A DNA stretch of 58,348 bases from Rhizobium sp. Root483D2 (GTDB taxonomy: Bacteria; Pseudomonadota; Alphaproteobacteria; Rhizobiales; Rhizobiaceae). The position numbers and the translations under genes were made by a program. Under the pieces are notes generated by a model. That model was given only the letters and a program-made list of their open reading frames with translations, had not been told where the DNA came from and searched no databases. Below, piece after piece: positions 45,929 to 54,979 of this stretch (its first letter is position 1; each line of letters starts with the position of its first letter). The stretch is taken from positions 52,935 through 111,282 of the forward strand of contig NZ_LMFB01000004.1 in the NCBI RefSeq assembly GCF_001426685.1. Reading direction: 5' to 3'.

Positions 45929-46029
45929 AACACCAGCCATCGATGATAGGAGCCCATAGGATCGGCTCGATTTTCGTTTCCGGCCGGAAGAGGTCGTCCT
46001 ATGGTCTCCTATCATCGATCTTTGGTGTT
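45929..46029. repeat. 101-bp near-perfect hairpin upstream of mipA
   Basis: Two 33-bp arms (45929-45961 and 45997-46029) are inverted copies differing at 4 positions and are separated by 35 bp. The arms share ATCGATGATAGGAG and CCATAGGA blocks plus outer AACACCA / TGGTGTT. It lies in the leader of the mipA-like gene and downstream of the AraC-type gene. Confidence 0.9.
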
Positions 46030-46135
46030 GTAGGCTTTGCCCCACTACCATCCCGTTAACCAGCCGCCTTTAGCGATTATTTTCCATAGGCGGCGCAATC
46101 GGCCCCGCATTGTCGCCAATTTGCCATAGCCAAGG

Positions 46136-46954
46136 TCACCCCAGCGTGCGCGATTTCAGATAGGTGCTGGGTGCGCTTCCAAGCATGCGCCGGAACATCG
46201 TGGTGAAGGCGGCGATGTTTTCATACCCGGCATCGAGCGCCACATTGGTCACGGGCTCGCCCTCTGCCAGCCCCGGCAGCGAGGCGAAAATGCAGGCCTG
46301 CTGGCGCCAGGTGACGAAGCTGACGCCGGTTTCGGCGCGAAACAGCCGGGTGAAGGAGCGGCGGCTCATGCCAAGGCCGCTTGCCCATTCGTCGATACCG
46401 GCATTGGCGTCGGGTGACTTCAGGAAATGCCGGCAGAGGCGGCCAAGCCGGGCGTCGCTGGGAAACGGCAGGCCGAGCGGCCGTTCCGGCAACAGGCTGA
46501 TTTCGTCCAGCAAAAGCTCGATGATCAGCCGCTTGCGGCGCGGCGTCAGCGGCTTTTCCTCCGCAAGCACCAATTCCTCCATCAGGCTGGAGGCAAGCGG
46601 TGTCACTTCCAGAACGCGCGGCTGAACGGCAGAAATCACTGCGGGATCGGCATAGATCGAATGCATTTCGACATCGCTGATCATCTCGCTGAAATGTTCG
46701 AGCCCTGCAGGGATGAGCAGACCATGACCGGGCGGGATCATCCAGCGGCCGCCGGCGGTATTGACCAGCACCACGCCGCGCCGCGCGCACCAGAGCTGCG
46801 TCTTCGTATGGCTGTGCGGAAGCCCGCGCGAACCCGCCGGATAATGACGGCCAAGCGCTGTAATGGGATCATCGTTCAAATCGATCCATTGCAGGTTCTC
46901 AATATGGGTATCATCGCCCGCGGGATCGCGGGATTTGAGGTCGTATGTCTGCAT
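46136..46954 (-). CDS. AraC family transcriptional regulator with cupin-type N-terminus
   Basis: The 272-residue regulator has an N-terminal cupin (LPHSHTKTQLWCARRGVVLVNT, WMIPPGHGLLIPAGLEH) and a C-terminal AraC double helix-turn-helix (LSRRSFTRLFRAETGVSF-type segment and ALDAGYENIAAFTTMFRRMLGSAPSTYLKS). It is divergent from the MFS exporter at 47064 with a 109-bp shared promoter region, so it probably controls that gene. ATG 46954 is preferred over a longer 46990 start. Confidence 0.92.
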   Translation of the reverse strand: MQTYDLKSRDPAGDDTHIENLQWIDLNDDPITALGRHYPAGSRGLPHSHTKTQLWCARRGVVLVNTAGGRWMIPPGHGLLIPAGLEHFSEMISDVEMHSIYADPAVISAVQPRVLEVTPLASSLMEELVLAEEKPLTPRRKRLIIELLLDEISLLPERPLGLPFPSDARLGRLCRHFLKSPDANAGIDEWASGLGMSRRSFTRLFRAETGVSFVTWRQQACIFASLPGLAEGEPVTNVALDAGYENIAAFTTMFRRMLGSAPSTYLKSRTLG

Positions 46955-47063
46955 TTGGCCCACTCTCGAAAGAATACGACCAGAGCACAAAAGCAGGCCA
47001 TACTCAAGCGATGTAGAGACAGCGCATATTCATGTCTACACTACCGTCGGCGAGGAAAAGAGC

Positions 47064-48263
47064 ATGGCGAGCATCGCATCACCCACAGGCATCAGCCCAG
47101 AAAAGACGGCAGTCTCCGTCATCGTGGCCGTCAGCTTCTGCCATATGCTGAACGATATCATGCAGTCGCTTCTGACATCGCTCTACCCGCTGCTGAAGGA
47201 AAACTACGCGCTGGATTTCGTGCAGATCGGTCTCTTGACCTTCGCATTCCAGGTGACCGCGTCGCTGCTGCAGCCTGCCGTGGGGGTCGTCACCGACCGC
47301 TGGCCGATGCCGTTTTCGCTGCCGGCGGCCATGCTGTCGACCTGCGCGGGTTTGATCACCCTTGCCAATGCCCATCATTTCTACGTGCTCGTCATCGGCG
47401 CCTGCCTGATCGGCATCGGTTCGGCGATCTTTCATCCGGAAGCCTCGCGCGTGGCACGGCTTGCCTCCGGCGGCCGCCATGGCCTCGCCCAGTCGCTGTT
47501 CCAGGTCGGCGGCAATACCGGCACGGCGATCGGGCCGCTGCTCGCCGCGTTCATCGTCATTCCGCAGGGACAGGGAAGCCTCAGCTGGTTTTCGGTGATC
47601 GCGCTGACCGGCTTCATGGTTCTGTCCTGGGTGAGCGTCTGGTACACACGCCACCGCCGCAGCTCGGCCGGCCGCAAGCCGGTCAGCCGCACCCTGCCCT
47701 TGCCGCGCAACCAGGTTATCTGGACGCTGATCGTTCTCGTCATCCTGACGGCAACGAAAAATGCCTATCTGTCCAGCCTGTCCAGCTACTTCACCTTCTT
47801 CACGATCGAGAAGTTCGGCGTCGGCGTGCAGGAAGCGCAGATGCTGCTGTTCCTCTTCCTCGGCGCATCGGCTGCCGGCGTGATCTTCGGCGGGCCGATC
47901 GGCGATCGTTTTGGCGCGCGCTTCGTCATCTGGTTCTCGATCCTCGGCGTCATCCCCTTCGCGCTGCTCCTGCCCTATGCCAACCTGTTTTGGACGGCGG
48001 CGCTGGTCGTCATCATCGGCTTCATCTTCTCCTCGGCGTTCTCGGCCATCGTGGTCTTTGCCCAGGAGCTGGTGCCGGGCCGGGTCGGGCTGATTGCCGG
48101 CATGTTCTTCGGCTTTGCCTTCGGCTTCGGCGGCATCGGCGCGGCGGTGCTCGGCATCTTTGCCGATCGCAACGGTATCGAGTTCGTCTATACGCTGTGC
48201 TCCTACATGCCGCTGCTCGGCCTCTTGACGATCTTCCTGCCGAAGCTTCCCAGCCATCGGTAA
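47064..48263 (+). CDS. MFS transporter, fosmidomycin-resistance (Fsr) type
   Basis: This is a 399-residue 12-helix major facilitator. It begins MASIASPTGISPEKTAVSVI and contains SFCHMLNDIMQSLLTSLYPLLKENYALDF, the Fsr-family signature, plus the cytoplasmic loop GVVTDRWPMPFSLP and GIGSAIFHPEASRVARLASGGRHG. Fsr proteins export fosmidomycin, an inhibitor of the MEP pathway that starts with Dxs, but the natural substrate is unknown. GAGGAAAAGAGC precedes the ATG. Probable control by the divergent AraC regulator. Confidence 0.93.
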   Translation: MASIASPTGISPEKTAVSVIVAVSFCHMLNDIMQSLLTSLYPLLKENYALDFVQIGLLTFAFQVTASLLQPAVGVVTDRWPMPFSLPAAMLSTCAGLITLANAHHFYVLVIGACLIGIGSAIFHPEASRVARLASGGRHGLAQSLFQVGGNTGTAIGPLLAAFIVIPQGQGSLSWFSVIALTGFMVLSWVSVWYTRHRRSSAGRKPVSRTLPLPRNQVIWTLIVLVILTATKNAYLSSLSSYFTFFTIEKFGVGVQEAQMLLFLFLGASAAGVIFGGPIGDRFGARFVIWFSILGVIPFALLLPYANLFWTAALVVIIGFIFSSAFSAIVVFAQELVPGRVGLIAGMFFGFAFGFGGIGAAVLGIFADRNGIEFVYTLCSYMPLLGLLTIFLPKLPSHR

Positions 48264-48408
48264 GGTGCGGCTGACGGGGAAGGCATTCACGTCGCCGTGA
48301 CGAAATCTCTCCCGGTGGCAGTTCACCCAATTGCAACCGGGACATCCCATTGTAAGTATTCATCAAGTATTGAGCGATAAGTTCGGCCCGGGGACTATCG
48401 GGGTGAAT

Positions 48409-49455
48409 ATGATGCGCAACTTACTTATGGCCGCTTCCGCTGCGCTTGCCGCGTCATTCGCGCCAGCGCCCGCGCAGGCCGAGACGCTCAACCTGTTGAT
48501 ATGGGAATCCTATATCGACCAGAAGATCCTCGACCGCTTCACGGAAAAGACCGGCGTCACCGTTCACCAGATCTATTATGACAGCGGCGACGCACGCGAC
48601 GAGGTGCTGTCGGACCCCAGCAGCAATATCGACCTTGCCGTCGTCGGCGAAAACGGCGCCGAACTGTTCGGCAAGCGCGGCGTGCTCGAACCCCTGTCCG
48701 GCCAGAACGTCGCTTCGATGAACGACTACAAGCCCGAATGGACGTCGCGTTGCGCCGGCTATGCTATGCCCTATCTCTGGGGGACGATGGGCATCGTCTA
48801 CCGCTCCGACATGGTCAAAATCGCGCCCACCTCCTGGAACGACCTGATGGCGCCGGACCCGGCGCTGAAAAAACATATCGCCATGTACGACGATCACAAC
48901 GAGGCCTTCATCGCGCCGCTGATCATGCTGGGCAAATCCATCAATGCCAATGACAACGAGACGCTGAAAGCCGCCTTCGAGGTGATGAAGAAGCAGGCTC
49001 CCTTCGTTCTCACCTATGACTATGTGATCACCTCGATCCAGAGCCCTGAAAACGGCAAGAACATCTACATGGCGCTCGCCTATAGCGGCGACCAGCATGT
49101 GCTCAATGAAAAGGCCGGCACGCCGGGCGTCTGGCGCTATGCGGTGCCGAAGGAAGGCACGCTCTCCTGGCTCGATTGCATGGCCGTCACCGCCGCCTCG
49201 CCACGCAAGGCGCTGGCCCTGCAGCTGGTGGATTTCATCGGCTCGCCGCAAAGTGCGGCCGACAATGCGCTGGCGCTGACCATGCCCGCCGCCAGCGACA
49301 AGGCGCTCGAACTCATCCCCGCCGACATGCGCGCCAACCAGGAAATCTACCCGCCCGCCGATATCATGGCGAAAAGCCAGTACCAGAAGGAATTGTCGAT
49401 CCAATCGATCCAGACGCGCCGGCGCATCATCAGCTCGATGGCAAACTTCCAGTGA
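48409..49455 (+). CDS. PotD-like extracellular solute-binding protein (putative polyamine sensor subunit)
   Basis: The 348-residue protein has a signal peptide (cleavage after APAQA, about residue 24) and the fold of spermidine/putrescine-binding proteins: TLNLLIWESYIDQKILDRFTEKTGVTV, NIDLAVVG, MPYLWGTMGIVYR, and ALQLVDFIGSPQSAADNA. No ABC permease or ATPase genes are adjacent. Instead, its stop codon overlaps the GTG of a membrane GGDEF-EAL gene (49452-49455), so I infer a sensor role similar to NspS, which binds polyamines and acts on MbaA in Vibrio. Two tandem ATGs at 48409/48412 follow GGGGTG. Confidence 0.88.
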   Translation: MMRNLLMAASAALAASFAPAPAQAETLNLLIWESYIDQKILDRFTEKTGVTVHQIYYDSGDARDEVLSDPSSNIDLAVVGENGAELFGKRGVLEPLSGQNVASMNDYKPEWTSRCAGYAMPYLWGTMGIVYRSDMVKIAPTSWNDLMAPDPALKKHIAMYDDHNEAFIAPLIMLGKSINANDNETLKAAFEVMKKQAPFVLTYDYVITSIQSPENGKNIYMALAYSGDQHVLNEKAGTPGVWRYAVPKEGTLSWLDCMAVTAASPRKALALQLVDFIGSPQSAADNALALTMPAASDKALELIPADMRANQEIYPPADIMAKSQYQKELSIQSIQTRRRIISSMANFQ

Positions 49456-51845
49456 CACTTGGCAAGCGCGCGTTCTTCCTGATCTTTCCGGTCGTTCTGG
49501 CAGGCTATCTGCTTGCCGCCCTCTCGGTCTATTTCATCGAAAGCCGCGCGGTGCTGGCTTTGGAGCGGACGCGGCTTTCGCAGCAGCTCGACCATATGGC
49601 AGCACTGTTCCGCAACGAGGTCAGCCAGAGCCGGAGCTTCCTCTACTCGATGCTGGAGGGCAACGCGGTGCGTCTGTTCGTGTCGGAATCGGACGAGGCC
49701 TACCGCAACAATGCGCTGGGGCTGCGGCTGCAGCAGAGCGTTCGCTCGCTGTCCGACGATCCGAAGAAATTCATTTCCTTCGCCATCCTCAATCCCGACC
49801 TGACGCCGGGTTACTACTTTGAAAACAGCGACGATCCTTTTGCCGAGATCGGTCCGGCGCAGTTTGCGCTGGCAAGCCGGCTGGCCGGTGGCAGCCAGCT
49901 GCGCGACTGGAGCTTCCTGCACGACACGGAGACGCGGCAACTGATCGTCTATTCGGAATTTATCGACCCCGTCACCTTCAGCCGCCCGCTGCCGAGCGCC
50001 AAGGCCGATGCGCTCCTGGTGCAGGTGGCGATCGAACCGACGCAGTTTCTGAGCATGCAGCGCGCCCTGCAGCACGAATATGAAGCCGATATTACATTCG
50101 AGACCGCACCTCAGCCGTCATCCTCCACCAATCTTTCCGCCGCCGTGCGCATGGCGCCCTCGCTGTTTGCAACCATGACGGTGCCGCCGTCGCATGGGTC
50201 GGGCAATATGGGGCAGCTGAAATTGCTGCTGGTTTCCGGCGCGCTGGTGATGAGCTTTCTCTCGGTCGGGCTGATGATCGCGCTGATCCGCCGGTTCATC
50301 ACCAATCCGATCTCGGCCCTCGACCGGCAGGTAACGGCGGTGATGAGCGGCGAGAATGCGGATATCAGAGAGACCGGCGCGGAAGGCGAAATCGGCCGCT
50401 TGACCGGCAATATCAAGCAGCTGCACGACCAGTCGCAGCGCGCCTTGAACCTGGTGCAGCAGGCGTCCTGGACCGATACGCTGACCGGCATCAGCAACCG
50501 CGCCCATTTCAACATGCTCGCCGCCGATATCATCAACTCGGTGACCACAAATGGTGGCCATTGCAGCCTGTTGTTCATCGATATCGATCACTTCAAATTC
50601 GTCAACGACAAGTATGGCCATGAGGTCGGCGACGACCTGTTGCAGACGCTGGCGATGCGGATCGAGGCTGCCATCGGCGGCATCGTTGCGCGCCGGCAGA
50701 TGCTGCCGGCCGTCTTTGCCCGCCTGTCCGGCGACGAATTTGCCGTTCTCGTGCAATCGACACCGCGCGACGGCACGATCCGGGAAATGTGCGCTGCGAT
50801 CCTTGGGCTGTTTTCCAACGGCTTCGAGGTCCGCGGCAAGTATTATCCTGTCACCGCCAGCATCGGCGTCGCCATCTGCCCGACGGATGCCAATAATCTT
50901 GCCGAACTGATCTCCAATGCCGATGCGGCGATGTACCAGGCCAAGACCGACGGCAAGAACCGCTCCTCGCGCTTTTCGCGGGCGCTGCAGGACAAGCGCG
51001 ACCGCATCCGCCAGATCCAGGAGGAACTGCGGCTGGTCGATCCCGACGAGCAGTTTCACCTCGTCTACATGCCGATGGTCGATACCGGCGGCAAGGTGAT
51101 CGGCTGCGAGGCGCTGTTGCGCTGGCATTCGCCGGCGCTCGGCAATATCACGCCCGACGAATTCGTGCCGATTGCCGAAAGCACCGGCCTGTTTACCAAG
51201 ATCGACTGGTGGGTGATCAACCGGGCGATGTCGGAATATCACCGGCTGAAGCAGCTTTTCGGCCCCGAGACCGTTCTTGCAATCAACATCTCGTCGGCGG
51301 AGCTGCATTCCAAATCGATCAGCGACTACTTCTCCGACTGCGCGGCAAGGCACCGGCTCGATCCGCGTATCATCGAGATCGAGCTGACGGAAACCTATGC
51401 GGTCAAGCTCGGCGACCAGCTGCACCGCAATATCGAAACCCTGCGGGAACGCGGCTTCCGGATTTCCATCGACGATTTCGGCGCCGGCTATACCTCCGTG
51501 CAGCAGATCATCGAATATACCGCCAACACCATCAAGCTCGACCGGGCCCTGGTGCAAAATCTTGCCAACGAGGAATCGCTTCCGGCGCTGAAGGCGATGA
51601 TCGCGCTCTGCCACGCGCAGGAGATGATTGTGGTTGGCGAAGGCGTGGATACGCCAGAAAAGCTGGCAATGCTGACGGCGGCCGGCTGCGATCATTTCCA
51701 GGGCTATCTCATCAGCAAGCCGCTGATGCTGCCGGAACTCACCATCTGGGCCTTGAAGCAGACGGCGAAAATTGCCGGCCCCGCAGACGACTATTCGTCC
51801 TTTACCGATCGCGACCGCCAATCCGGGATATCCAACCTGTCGTGA
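49452..51845 (+). CDS. Membrane HAMP-GGDEF-EAL c-di-GMP protein (MbaA-like)
   Basis: This is a 797-residue protein with TM1 (about residues 8-28), a periplasmic region (about 30-255), TM2 (about 256-280), HAMP (about 281-330), GGDEF (about 345-505) and EAL (about 535-780). The cyclase motif is SGDEF (about residue 427), as in MbaA. The I-site RxxD is missing from its usual place five residues upstream. The EAL side is intact (CEALLRW, NISS, ELTETY, DDFGAGYTS, IKLDR), with GEGVD in place of AEGVE. The start GTG lies within the end of the binding-protein gene, implying translational coupling. I expect the binding protein to control the cyclase/phosphodiesterase balance. Confidence 0.9.
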   Translation: MTLGKRAFFLIFPVVLAGYLLAALSVYFIESRAVLALERTRLSQQLDHMAALFRNEVSQSRSFLYSMLEGNAVRLFVSESDEAYRNNALGLRLQQSVRSLSDDPKKFISFAILNPDLTPGYYFENSDDPFAEIGPAQFALASRLAGGSQLRDWSFLHDTETRQLIVYSEFIDPVTFSRPLPSAKADALLVQVAIEPTQFLSMQRALQHEYEADITFETAPQPSSSTNLSAAVRMAPSLFATMTVPPSHGSGNMGQLKLLLVSGALVMSFLSVGLMIALIRRFITNPISALDRQVTAVMSGENADIRETGAEGEIGRLTGNIKQLHDQSQRALNLVQQASWTDTLTGISNRAHFNMLAADIINSVTTNGGHCSLLFIDIDHFKFVNDKYGHEVGDDLLQTLAMRIEAAIGGIVARRQMLPAVFARLSGDEFAVLVQSTPRDGTIREMCAAILGLFSNGFEVRGKYYPVTASIGVAICPTDANNLAELISNADAAMYQAKTDGKNRSSRFSRALQDKRDRIRQIQEELRLVDPDEQFHLVYMPMVDTGGKVIGCEALLRWHSPALGNITPDEFVPIAESTGLFTKIDWWVINRAMSEYHRLKQLFGPETVLAINISSAELHSKSISDYFSDCAARHRLDPRIIEIELTETYAVKLGDQLHRNIETLRERGFRISIDDFGAGYTSVQQIIEYTANTIKLDRALVQNLANEESLPALKAMIALCHAQEMIVVGEGVDTPEKLAMLTAAGCDHFQGYLISKPLMLPELTIWALKQTAKIAGPADDYSSFTDRDRQSGISNLS

Positions 51846-51903
51846 CGGCCTGTCTCGCCGCCATTGCAGCGATTTTTCCTTGACCTTGGAGCGCCCTCGC
51901 CAT

Positions 51904-51930
51904 AGAGCCCCCTACGACAAATGGGGCTCT
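51904..51930. terminator. Possible stem-loop after the GGDEF-EAL gene
   Basis: AGAGCCCC / GGGGCTCT form an 8-bp perfect stem with an 11-nt loop between the c-di-GMP gene and purD. There is no T-tract after it, so it may not terminate. Confidence 0.35.
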
Positions 51931-51958
51931 TGAGCCTCGCGAGATGGCGGAGTAGGCG

Positions 51959-53230
51959 ATGAAAGTTCTGTTGATCGGTTCGGGTGGCCGCGAACATGCG
52001 CTGGCATGGAAACTGGCGCAATCGCCACGCCTGACGGCGCTTTACGCCGCACCCGGCAATCCCGGCATCGCCGAAGAGGCAATCATTGCCGATATCGACA
52101 CGGCCGATAACGCCGCCGTTTTGGCCTTCGCCCAAAAGGAAGCCATCGATTTCGTCGTGGTCGGCCCGGAGGCTCCGCTGGTGGCGGGTCTTGCCGACAC
52201 GTTGCGCGCCGCTGGCATCGCGGTTTTCGGACCGTCTGCCGCCGCCGCCCAGCTGGAAGGCTCCAAGGGTTTTACCAAGGATATCTGCGCCAAATACAAC
52301 ATCCCGACCGGTGCCTATCAGCGCTTTACCGCAGCCGGACCGGCCAAAGACTATATCCGTGAACAAGGCGCGCCGATCGTCATCAAGGCCGACGGCCTTG
52401 CCGCCGGCAAGGGCGTGACCGTTGCCATGACGCTGGACGAGGCGCTTGAGGCTGTCGACAGCTGCTTTTCCGGCACGTTTGGCGAAGCCGGTGCCGAAGT
52501 GGTGGTCGAGGCGTTCCTCGACGGCGAGGAAGCGAGCTTCTTTTGCCTTTGCGACGGCAAGACCGCTCTGGCGCTCGCCTCGGCGCAGGATCACAAGCGC
52601 GTCGGCGATGGCGATACCGGCCCGAACACCGGCGGCATGGGCGCCTATTCGCCTGCCCCCGTCATGACCACAGACATGGTCGAGCGCACGATGCGCGAGA
52701 TCATTGAGCCGACGATCGCCGGTATGGCCGATAGCGGCCACCCCTTTACCGGCGTGCTGTTTGCCGGCCTGATGATCACGGCCAAGGGGCCGGAACTGAT
52801 CGAATACAATGTCCGGTTCGGCGATCCGGAATGCCAGGTGCTGATGATGCGGCTGAAGAGCGATCTGCTGCCGCTTCTCCATGCGGCCGCCACCGGCACG
52901 CTTGCCTCCGTCAGCGCCGAGTGGCGCGACGAAGCGGCACTCACCGTCGTCATGGCGTCGAAGGGCTATCCCGGCACTTACGACAAGAACACGCCGATTA
53001 CAAAGCTGCCGAAGGAAGGCACCGATGCCAAGGTGTTCCATGCCGGAACGGCGCTGAAGGACGGGCAGCTGGTCGCGACCGGCGGCCGCGTGCTCAACGT
53101 CACGGCGATGGGCAGCACCGTCAGCACGGCGAAAGACCGGGCTTACGCCGCACTCGATCAGGTGGAATGGGACAACGGCTTTTGCCGCCGCGATATCGGC
53201 TGGCAGGCGGTCGAGCGCGAGACAGCGTAA
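51959..53230 (+). CDS. purD: Phosphoribosylamine-glycine ligase
   Basis: PurD joins glycine to 5-phosphoribosylamine with ATP, the second step of purine synthesis. The 423-residue length is normal. Seen are the N-terminal [37 protein letters not shown], the ATP-grasp segment [17 protein letters not shown], and [19 protein letters not shown] precedes the ATG. Confidence 0.98.
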   Translation: MKVLLIGSGGREHALAWKLAQSPRLTALYAAPGNPGIAEEAIIADIDTADNAAVLAFAQKEAIDFVVVGPEAPLVAGLADTLRAAGIAVFGPSAAAAQLEGSKGFTKDICAKYNIPTGAYQRFTAAGPAKDYIREQGAPIVIKADGLAAGKGVTVAMTLDEALEAVDSCFSGTFGEAGAEVVVEAFLDGEEASFFCLCDGKTALALASAQDHKRVGDGDTGPNTGGMGAYSPAPVMTTDMVERTMREIIEPTIAGMADSGHPFTGVLFAGLMITAKGPELIEYNVRFGDPECQVLMMRLKSDLLPLLHAAATGTLASVSAEWRDEAALTVVMASKGYPGTYDKNTPITKLPKEGTDAKVFHAGTALKDGQLVATGGRVLNVTAMGSTVSTAKDRAYAALDQVEWDNGFCRRDIGWQAVERETA

Positions 53231-53337
53231 CGGCCGCGCCGCCCATCGTAAAACTCACTCAATTTTTACCAATTCTCCTGACGGGAACGTAACGGAGACC
53301 GGATATTTTCCTTTGACGATATCAAAGGAGAAAGCCG

Positions 53338-53865
53338 ATGCGCGCCCTTTTGCTTACATTTGCAAGCCTGGCTGCCGCCAGCACAGCCGGCGCGTCTTCG
53401 CTCGAACGCGTCGTCTCCGGCGAGAAGATCAATCACAGCATCACGCAGCTTTCCTGCGGCCAGTGCCCTGCGTTGATCGTCGCAAAGAAGACCGGCTACA
53501 TCGTTCCCGAAATCGCTGCGGGCACCGAGCGGGTGGAGCTGAGGGAAATCAACGGCGAGATGAAAATGGTGCGCACGGAAGCCTGGCTTGGCGGCTCACC
53601 AGTCGTCTTCATCAGCAAGGCATCCGACGACGACATCAAGGAGGCGCATGCCAAAATGACGCTGTCAGGCAATCTGGCAAAGACCGCAACTGCGGAAATT
53701 CTGCCTGTTGAGGCCGAGGCAACAGCCACGCCCGTGATGATCGATAGCGCTGCGAAAACAAGCTCGGTCAGCGTCGCGTCGCTTTCCGGAATGGCTGCGG
53801 TAACGCCGCAAGACAGACGGTCACAAGAAGTTGATCTCGAAAATTTCCAACTTCGGCTAAAATGA
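53338..53865 (+). CDS. Exported HPE1-like protein
   Basis: The 175-residue protein has a signal peptide (cleavage near AGASS, residue 19), a CxxC in LSCGQCPAL, then VPEIAAGTERVELREINGE and RTEAWLGGSPVVFISKAS. The second half is Ala/Thr/Ser-rich and disordered, ending VDLENFQLRLK. It resembles rhizobial proteins annotated as containing a plant virulence effector HPE1-like domain (a Liberibacter name); I recall this, and no function is established. AAAGGAG precedes the ATG. Confidence 0.72.
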   Translation: MRALLLTFASLAAASTAGASSLERVVSGEKINHSITQLSCGQCPALIVAKKTGYIVPEIAAGTERVELREINGEMKMVRTEAWLGGSPVVFISKASDDDIKEAHAKMTLSGNLAKTATAEILPVEAEATATPVMIDSAAKTSSVSVASLSGMAAVTPQDRRSQEVDLENFQLRLK

Positions 53866-53940
53866 CGGGGAACTCCAAGTCCCTGCCCTAACCAGCCACT
53901 CATCAAAGGCTGACCGGGCATTCGCCCTCCAGGCGAAAGA

Positions 53941-53975
53941 TTGCGCCCCTGAGAGAAGCAGGGGCGCAATTTTTT
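53941..53975 (+). terminator. Rho-independent terminator after the HPE1-like gene
   Basis: The perfect 11-bp stem TTGCGCCCCTG / CAGGGGCGCAA with a 7-nt loop is followed by TTTTTT. Confidence 0.95.
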
Positions 53976-54069
53976 GTGGCGAATGCCAAATGCCGCACCT
54001 CTAACCTTCCGGCAACTCTGGAACTACTGGCGGTAACGATCCGGCGGGCCGGACGGTTTCGGCGAGCTC

Positions 54070-54558
54070 TCAATGACCGATGGCAGCCACGAGCTCTTCA
54101 ATCTGCCGATCTGAAAACACCTGTATGCCATGCGCCTTCAAAAGCGCCGCCGTCACGCCCTCGTCCTTCTGGCGGCGGCCTGAAAAACTGCCGTCATAGA
54201 CAAAGCCGGACCCGCAGGACGGGCTACCGTCGATCAACAGCGCGTGCGTACAGCCGGTTTCGACCGCCAAGGCCAGTGCGTTGCGCGCCGCCTGCAGGAA
54301 CCCGCCCGTCACATCCGTGCCATTGCTTTCGCGCACCTGACCCTTGCCGGACAGAATATCCGCCGCCGACCACCCCTCCCCGATCTCCGCCGCCAACCGC
54401 GGCACCGGCATGCCCGCCGACATTTCCGGACAGACCGTCACCAGCCGCCCCTCATCTCGCCAGCGATCGAGTGCAGCATGCACAAGCGGCTTTGCCTGTC
54501 CGTCATAGCGGACGGCATGGCCCATGAGACAGGCGCTGACGAGGATTTTGGCGGTCAT
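54070..54558 (-). CDS. DUF523 family protein
   Basis: The 162-residue protein has the DUF523 hallmarks ILVSACLMGHAVRYDG, VTVCPEMSAGMPVPR and LIDGSPSCGSGFVYDGSFSG with conserved cysteines. It is about the usual length for the family, whose function is unknown. It is alone between the HPE1-like terminator and the orphan HTH gene. Confidence 0.92.
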   Translation of the reverse strand: MTAKILVSACLMGHAVRYDGQAKPLVHAALDRWRDEGRLVTVCPEMSAGMPVPRLAAEIGEGWSAADILSGKGQVRESNGTDVTGGFLQAARNALALAVETGCTHALLIDGSPSCGSGFVYDGSFSGRRQKDEGVTAALLKAHGIQVFSDRQIEELVAAIGH

Positions 54559-54620
54559 GCGCCCTGAATAGCGCGGGTGGCATCTGATTTCCAGAGCTGT
54601 TCCACCGCGCCTCTATCGCT

Positions 54621-54935
54621 TCAGGCGGCAGCAACCGCAAGATGGACGCCGGTTTCTTCCTGCAGGTGACGGATGACATGGAAGAGGTTTTCCGCACGCG
54701 GATTTCCCTTCGGTCCGAACATACGCATCAGGCTTTTAGCGGGCGTGCCGGTTTTTTCGGCCAGCCGTTCGAACCCCACCGTCGCATTGATAAAATCCCG
54801 CAGAACCGATTTCCCGGTTTCCATATCGCCCGACAGCAAAAGTTCGATCGCGTCCGACAACAGCGCAGCACGAAAATCCGCGTCATTTTTGGCGCGCGCC
54901 TGAATGGTCACCTTGAAGTCACGGGTCAATGGCAT
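54621..54935 (-). CDS. HigA-like HTH protein without a partner toxin
   Basis: The 104-residue protein has a helix-turn-helix (VGFERLAEKTGTPAKSLMRMFGPKGNPRAENLFHVIRHL, about residues 53-90) of the addiction-module antidote type, preceded by TGKSVLRDFINAT. No RelE/HigB toxin gene lies next to it. AAGGGAAG precedes the ATG, 45 bp after the glyS stop on the same strand, so it may be transcribed with glyS. Confidence 0.83.
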   Translation of the reverse strand: MPLTRDFKVTIQARAKNDADFRAALLSDAIELLLSGDMETGKSVLRDFINATVGFERLAEKTGTPAKSLMRMFGPKGNPRAENLFHVIRHLQEETGVHLAVAAA

Positions 54936-54979
54936 GTCGGCTTCCCTTGCGGCGCTTGTAATCGCGCCAGCGTCATGCG

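Noticed and set aside
50118..51821. 567-residue frame antisense to the MbaA-like gene
   Set aside because: A shadow of the GGDEF-EAL gene.
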